Below are positions 6,964 through 8,539 of a DNA stretch of 8,539 nucleotides, one piece after another; position 1 is the stretch's first letter, and every line of letters begins with the position of its first letter. The stretch is from Methanosarcinales archaeon. Lineage in GTDB: Archaea; Halobacteriota; Syntropharchaeia; Alkanophagales; Methanospirareceae. The notes under the pieces were generated by a model, which saw nothing but the letters and a program-made list of their open reading frames with translations, did not search any database and was not told where the DNA came from. The stretch is from NCBI GenBank assembly GCA_025464585.1, contig JAODGL010000084.1, positions 1 through 8,539 of the forward strand, read 5' to 3'. Both the position numbers and the translations under genes were made by a program.

Positions 6964-6971
6964 AACATACT

Positions 6972-8255
6972 ATGGAACTGAGAACAATAGAGCAATTCAA
7001 CGACTGGTGGACCACCGGGAAGGTGAGAGCTAACTTGCTCAAATCCTATAAAAGAGCTCTATTCCACCAGATACTGAAATACCGCGACGATAAGCAGATA
7101 ATTCTCGTATATGGACTGAGAAGAGTGGGCAAGACCACCCTCTTCTACCAGTTAATACAGCATTTGCTGGATGACGGCGTAGAACCCGGCAACATCCTTT
7201 ACTTCTCTTTTGATGTCACGAAAGCGGGTATAGAAGACGTGCTGAGAACTTACGAACAGGAGAAACTGCGTAGAAATTTCGATGCAGCGGGAAGAATCTT
7301 CATCTTCTTTGATGAGATCCATAAGGCTGAGAACTGGCAGAACGAGTTGAAGATATTCTATGATTTATATCCAAATCTCAAATTCTTCATCTGCGGTTCC
7401 GCATCCATAAACATCCAGAAGAGAGCGACGGAGAGCCTTGCGGGTCGCATGTATGACTTCAAGCTGAGCCCGTTCAGTTTTAAAGAATTCCTGAGATGGA
7501 AGGGTATAGAGGTGGAGTTCAGGGAGTGGCAGCTATACGAACGGAGCGTCTTACCACTGTTCCACGATTATCTCCTGAAGGGTGGCTTCCCGGAGATACT
7601 GGATGAGGAGAGCGAGGATAAGATAAGGCACTACCTCCGGAACAACGTGCTCGAACGAATAATCTTCGTTGATCTGCCTTCTGAGTTCGGGATAAAGGAT
7701 ATGGAACTGTTGAAGACGCTGGTGGAGCTCGTGGCGACGAATCCAGGGATGCGAATAAACTACGATGCGCTATCAAGGGATCTGAAGCGGAGCAAACCCA
7801 CAATCATCAATTACATCTCTTATCTCGAATATGCACTGATACTGAGACGTGTGCGCAACCTCAGACCGGGCTTAATGGCAACCTCGAGGAAGATGAGGAA
7901 GGTATATCCCACTAATGTGGCGTTCGCTCGTATCTTCGCTCCCGAGAGCAGTCCCGGAATCGGAAGAGTGGTAGAAACAGTCATTTTACAGGAATTAGAT
8001 GCTGAATACTACTTCCGTGATAACACCACGGAGATTGATTTCATACTGAAGAATGGGAGGATTGTACCTGTTGTGGTGAAGTATGGTGGTGAACCGGAAC
8101 TCAAACAGTTCCTGCGCACACTGGCTAAGATCGGGCTTGATTATGGATTCGTGATCACCAGAGACATCTACAAGGAGGAGAAAATAAATGGAAAGCGAAT
8201 ACTGATGGTACCCGCATGGGCGTTCGTGCTGTTTAAAGACGAGTTTATTCGATAA
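6972..8255 (+). CDS. AAA ATPase with C-terminal DUF4143 (PD-(D/E)XK-like) domain
   Basis: This 427-residue protein belongs to the large archaeal/bacterial family of ATPases with a C-terminal DUF4143 domain; cellular roles are mostly unknown. Walker A is GLRRVGKTT (48-56, K54) and Walker B is IFIFFDEIH (D114, E115). The CGSASINIQKRATESLAGR segment and SPFSFKEFLRWKG are typical of the family. A winged-helix-like stretch follows (about 255-290, NYDALSRDLKRSKPTIINYI). The C-terminus has ETVILQELDAEYYFR and EIDFILKNGRIVPVVVK, resembling a PD-(D/E)XK nuclease core: D356 and K370 are present but the usual E two residues before the lysine is V368, so the nuclease-like site may be inactive. A longer frame opens at a TTG (6858), but the extra 38 residues look non-coding. 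GC is 53% in the line 7681-7740, well above sampled cas8. It lies between cas3 and the convergent cas2; a CRISPR role is not established. Confidence 0.88.
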   Translation: MELRTIEQFNDWWTTGKVRANLLKSYKRALFHQILKYRDDKQIILVYGLRRVGKTTLFYQLIQHLLDDGVEPGNILYFSFDVTKAGIEDVLRTYEQEKLRRNFDAAGRIFIFFDEIHKAENWQNELKIFYDLYPNLKFFICGSASINIQKRATESLAGRMYDFKLSPFSFKEFLRWKGIEVEFREWQLYERSVLPLFHDYLLKGGFPEILDEESEDKIRHYLRNNVLERIIFVDLPSEFGIKDMELLKTLVELVATNPGMRINYDALSRDLKRSKPTIINYISYLEYALILRRVRNLRPGLMATSRKMRKVYPTNVAFARIFAPESSPGIGRVVETVILQELDAEYYFRDNTTEIDFILKNGRIVPVVVKYGGEPELKQFLRTLAKIGLDYGFVITRDIYKEEKINGKRILMVPAWAFVLFKDEFIR

Positions 8256-8261
8256 ATCTTT

Positions 8262-8312
8262 CTTCCCAAAGTTCCGCCTTTTGTTTTGCATTTTGCATTT
8301 TGCATTTTGCAT
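8262..8312 (+). terminator. T-rich tract after the ATPase gene, possible archaeal terminator
   Basis: Immediately after the ATPase stop the plus strand contains several T runs (TCTTTCTTCCC, CCTTTTGTTTTGC and those inside the heptamers). Archaeal transcription often ends at U-rich tracts without a hairpin, so this could end the ATPase transcript. On the minus strand the same stretch is A-rich and would not serve cas2. The evidence is composition only. Confidence 0.35.
8284..8311 (+). repeat. Four perfect tandem TTTTGCA heptamers
   Basis: TTTTGCA occurs four times without error at 8284-8290, 8291-8297, 8298-8304 and 8305-8311 (TGCAAAA on the minus strand). The array lies in the short gap between the convergent ATPase and cas2 genes. 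A heptamer is not a multiple of three, so the tract is not coding. It is a microsatellite-like element, likely to vary in copy number by slippage. Confidence 0.95.
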
Positions 8313-8313
8313 T

Positions 8314-8329
8314 ATCGCCATCAGGCGAT
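8314..8329. other. Small hairpin at the 3' end of cas2
   Basis: ATCGCC (8314-8319), the loop ATCA and GGCGAT (8324-8329) form a perfect 6-bp stem with a 4-base loop. Its right arm touches the stop codon of cas2 (TAA, minus strand 8331-8329). It might stabilise or end one of the two convergent transcripts. No U-run follows it on the minus strand, so it is not a standard intrinsic terminator. Confidence 0.4.
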
Positions 8330-8539
8330 TAAATTATACACCCTATATCCGCCTTCAGAACGCCCATCGTCTCGATTTTCACCTGCTCTTTCGTTCTGAA
8401 GGTGTAAATCCTGACAGAATCTTCATCCTCGTGCATCATCTCCTTAATGTCGTGTTTTATCCGTTTAAACTGCGAATCCGTAAGTTCGCCTTCAAACACC
8501 GAGTTCTGCACCCAGTCCAGATACCGGCGGAGGTACTGG
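8329..8539 (-). CDS. cas2: CRISPR adaptation protein Cas2 (partial, N-terminus outside window)
   Basis: The last 69 codons of a minus-strand gene are visible; the frame is open to the right edge. The translation shows RRYLDWVQNSVFEGELTDSQ, then DEDSVRIYTFR, the classic Cas2 middle and C-terminal pattern. Cas2 forms the dimer at the centre of the Cas1-Cas2 spacer-integration complex. Family length is about 85-95 residues, so roughly 20 N-terminal residues, including the ferredoxin-like first strand and its Asp, are missing here. A GTG at 8511-8509 is not the true start, because conserved residues (W, RRYLD) continue upstream of it. It runs opposite to cas8-cas3 and convergent with the ATPase gene. 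cas1, and perhaps cas4, are expected to the right of the window. GC is 40% in the line 8401-8460. Confidence 0.93.
   Translation of the reverse strand, partial: QYLRRYLDWVQNSVFEGELTDSQFKRIKHDIKEMMHEDEDSVRIYTFRTKEQVKIETMGVLKADIGCII

Noticed and set aside
6858..6971. Longer ATPase reading frame starting at TTG (38 extra residues)
   Set aside because: The extra segment overlaps the promoter region and the direct repeats, has no family-like sequence, and has no ribosome binding site. ATG 6972 has AGGAGTG 8 bases upstream.
7995..8321. Minus-strand open frame covering the heptamer repeats
   Set aside because: Its N-terminus is just the translated heptamer tract and the rest is antisense to the conserved ATPase C-terminus.
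8314..8329. Hairpin as an intrinsic terminator of cas2
   Set aside because: The stem is short, overlaps the stop codon, and the minus strand after it is A-rich rather than U-rich.
8509..8511. GTG as start codon of a 60-residue protein
   Set aside because: The frame continues to the right edge with conserved Cas2 residues (RRYLDW) upstream of the GTG; the true start is outside the window.

Overview
The window looks archaeal. The evidence is TTTATATA-type TATA boxes placed about 25-30 bases before start codons, two genes with almost no 5' leader (positions 871 and 4166), a CRISPR repeat ending in ATTGAAAT, and an archaeal-style AAA ATPase/DUF4143 gene. A euryarchaeon is the best guess. A methanotrophic or syntrophic lineage is only an impression from the gene mix, not shown by the sequence.

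Layout from left to right. (1) Positions 1-170 are the leader-proximal end of a CRISPR array: three identical 30-bp repeats and two complete spacers of 38 and 39 nt. The array reads leftward on the minus strand and continues beyond the left edge. (2) Positions 171-353 hold the leader, with a minus-strand TATA box at 261-270, and the divergent upstream region of the next gene. (3) Positions 354-794 encode a small C2H2 zinc finger plus TPR-like protein that probably carries a frameshift. (4) Positions 871-4067 form a tight operon, cas8 - cas7 - cas5, of the Cst1/Cst2/Cas5t kind (type I-B, formerly Tneap). cas3, an HD nuclease fused to a helicase, follows at 4166 from its own promoter. (5) Positions 6972-8255 encode an AAA ATPase with a C-terminal DUF4143/PD-(D/E)XK-like domain. 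It is richer in GC than the cas genes sampled. (6) Positions 8256-8328 separate convergent genes and contain four perfect TTTTGCA heptamers and a small hairpin. (7) From 8329 to the right edge, on the minus strand, lies the C-terminal part of Cas2. An adaptation module probably continues outside the window.

How the parts work together: the array transcript would be cut into crRNAs carrying an ATTGAAAT 5' tag. Cas8, Cas7 and Cas5 would form Cascade around each crRNA, and Cas3 would be recruited to nick and degrade the target DNA. Cas2, with Cas1 presumably just outside, would add spacers. No Cas6, the expected processing enzyme, is visible. The non-standard parts are the zinc finger/TPR gene between leader and cas8, the ATPase between effector and adaptation modules, the inverted orientation of cas2, and the AT-rich composition of the effector genes sampled compared with their flanks. 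I see no clearly new system. The two non-cas genes embedded in the locus are the best candidates for undescribed accessory functions.
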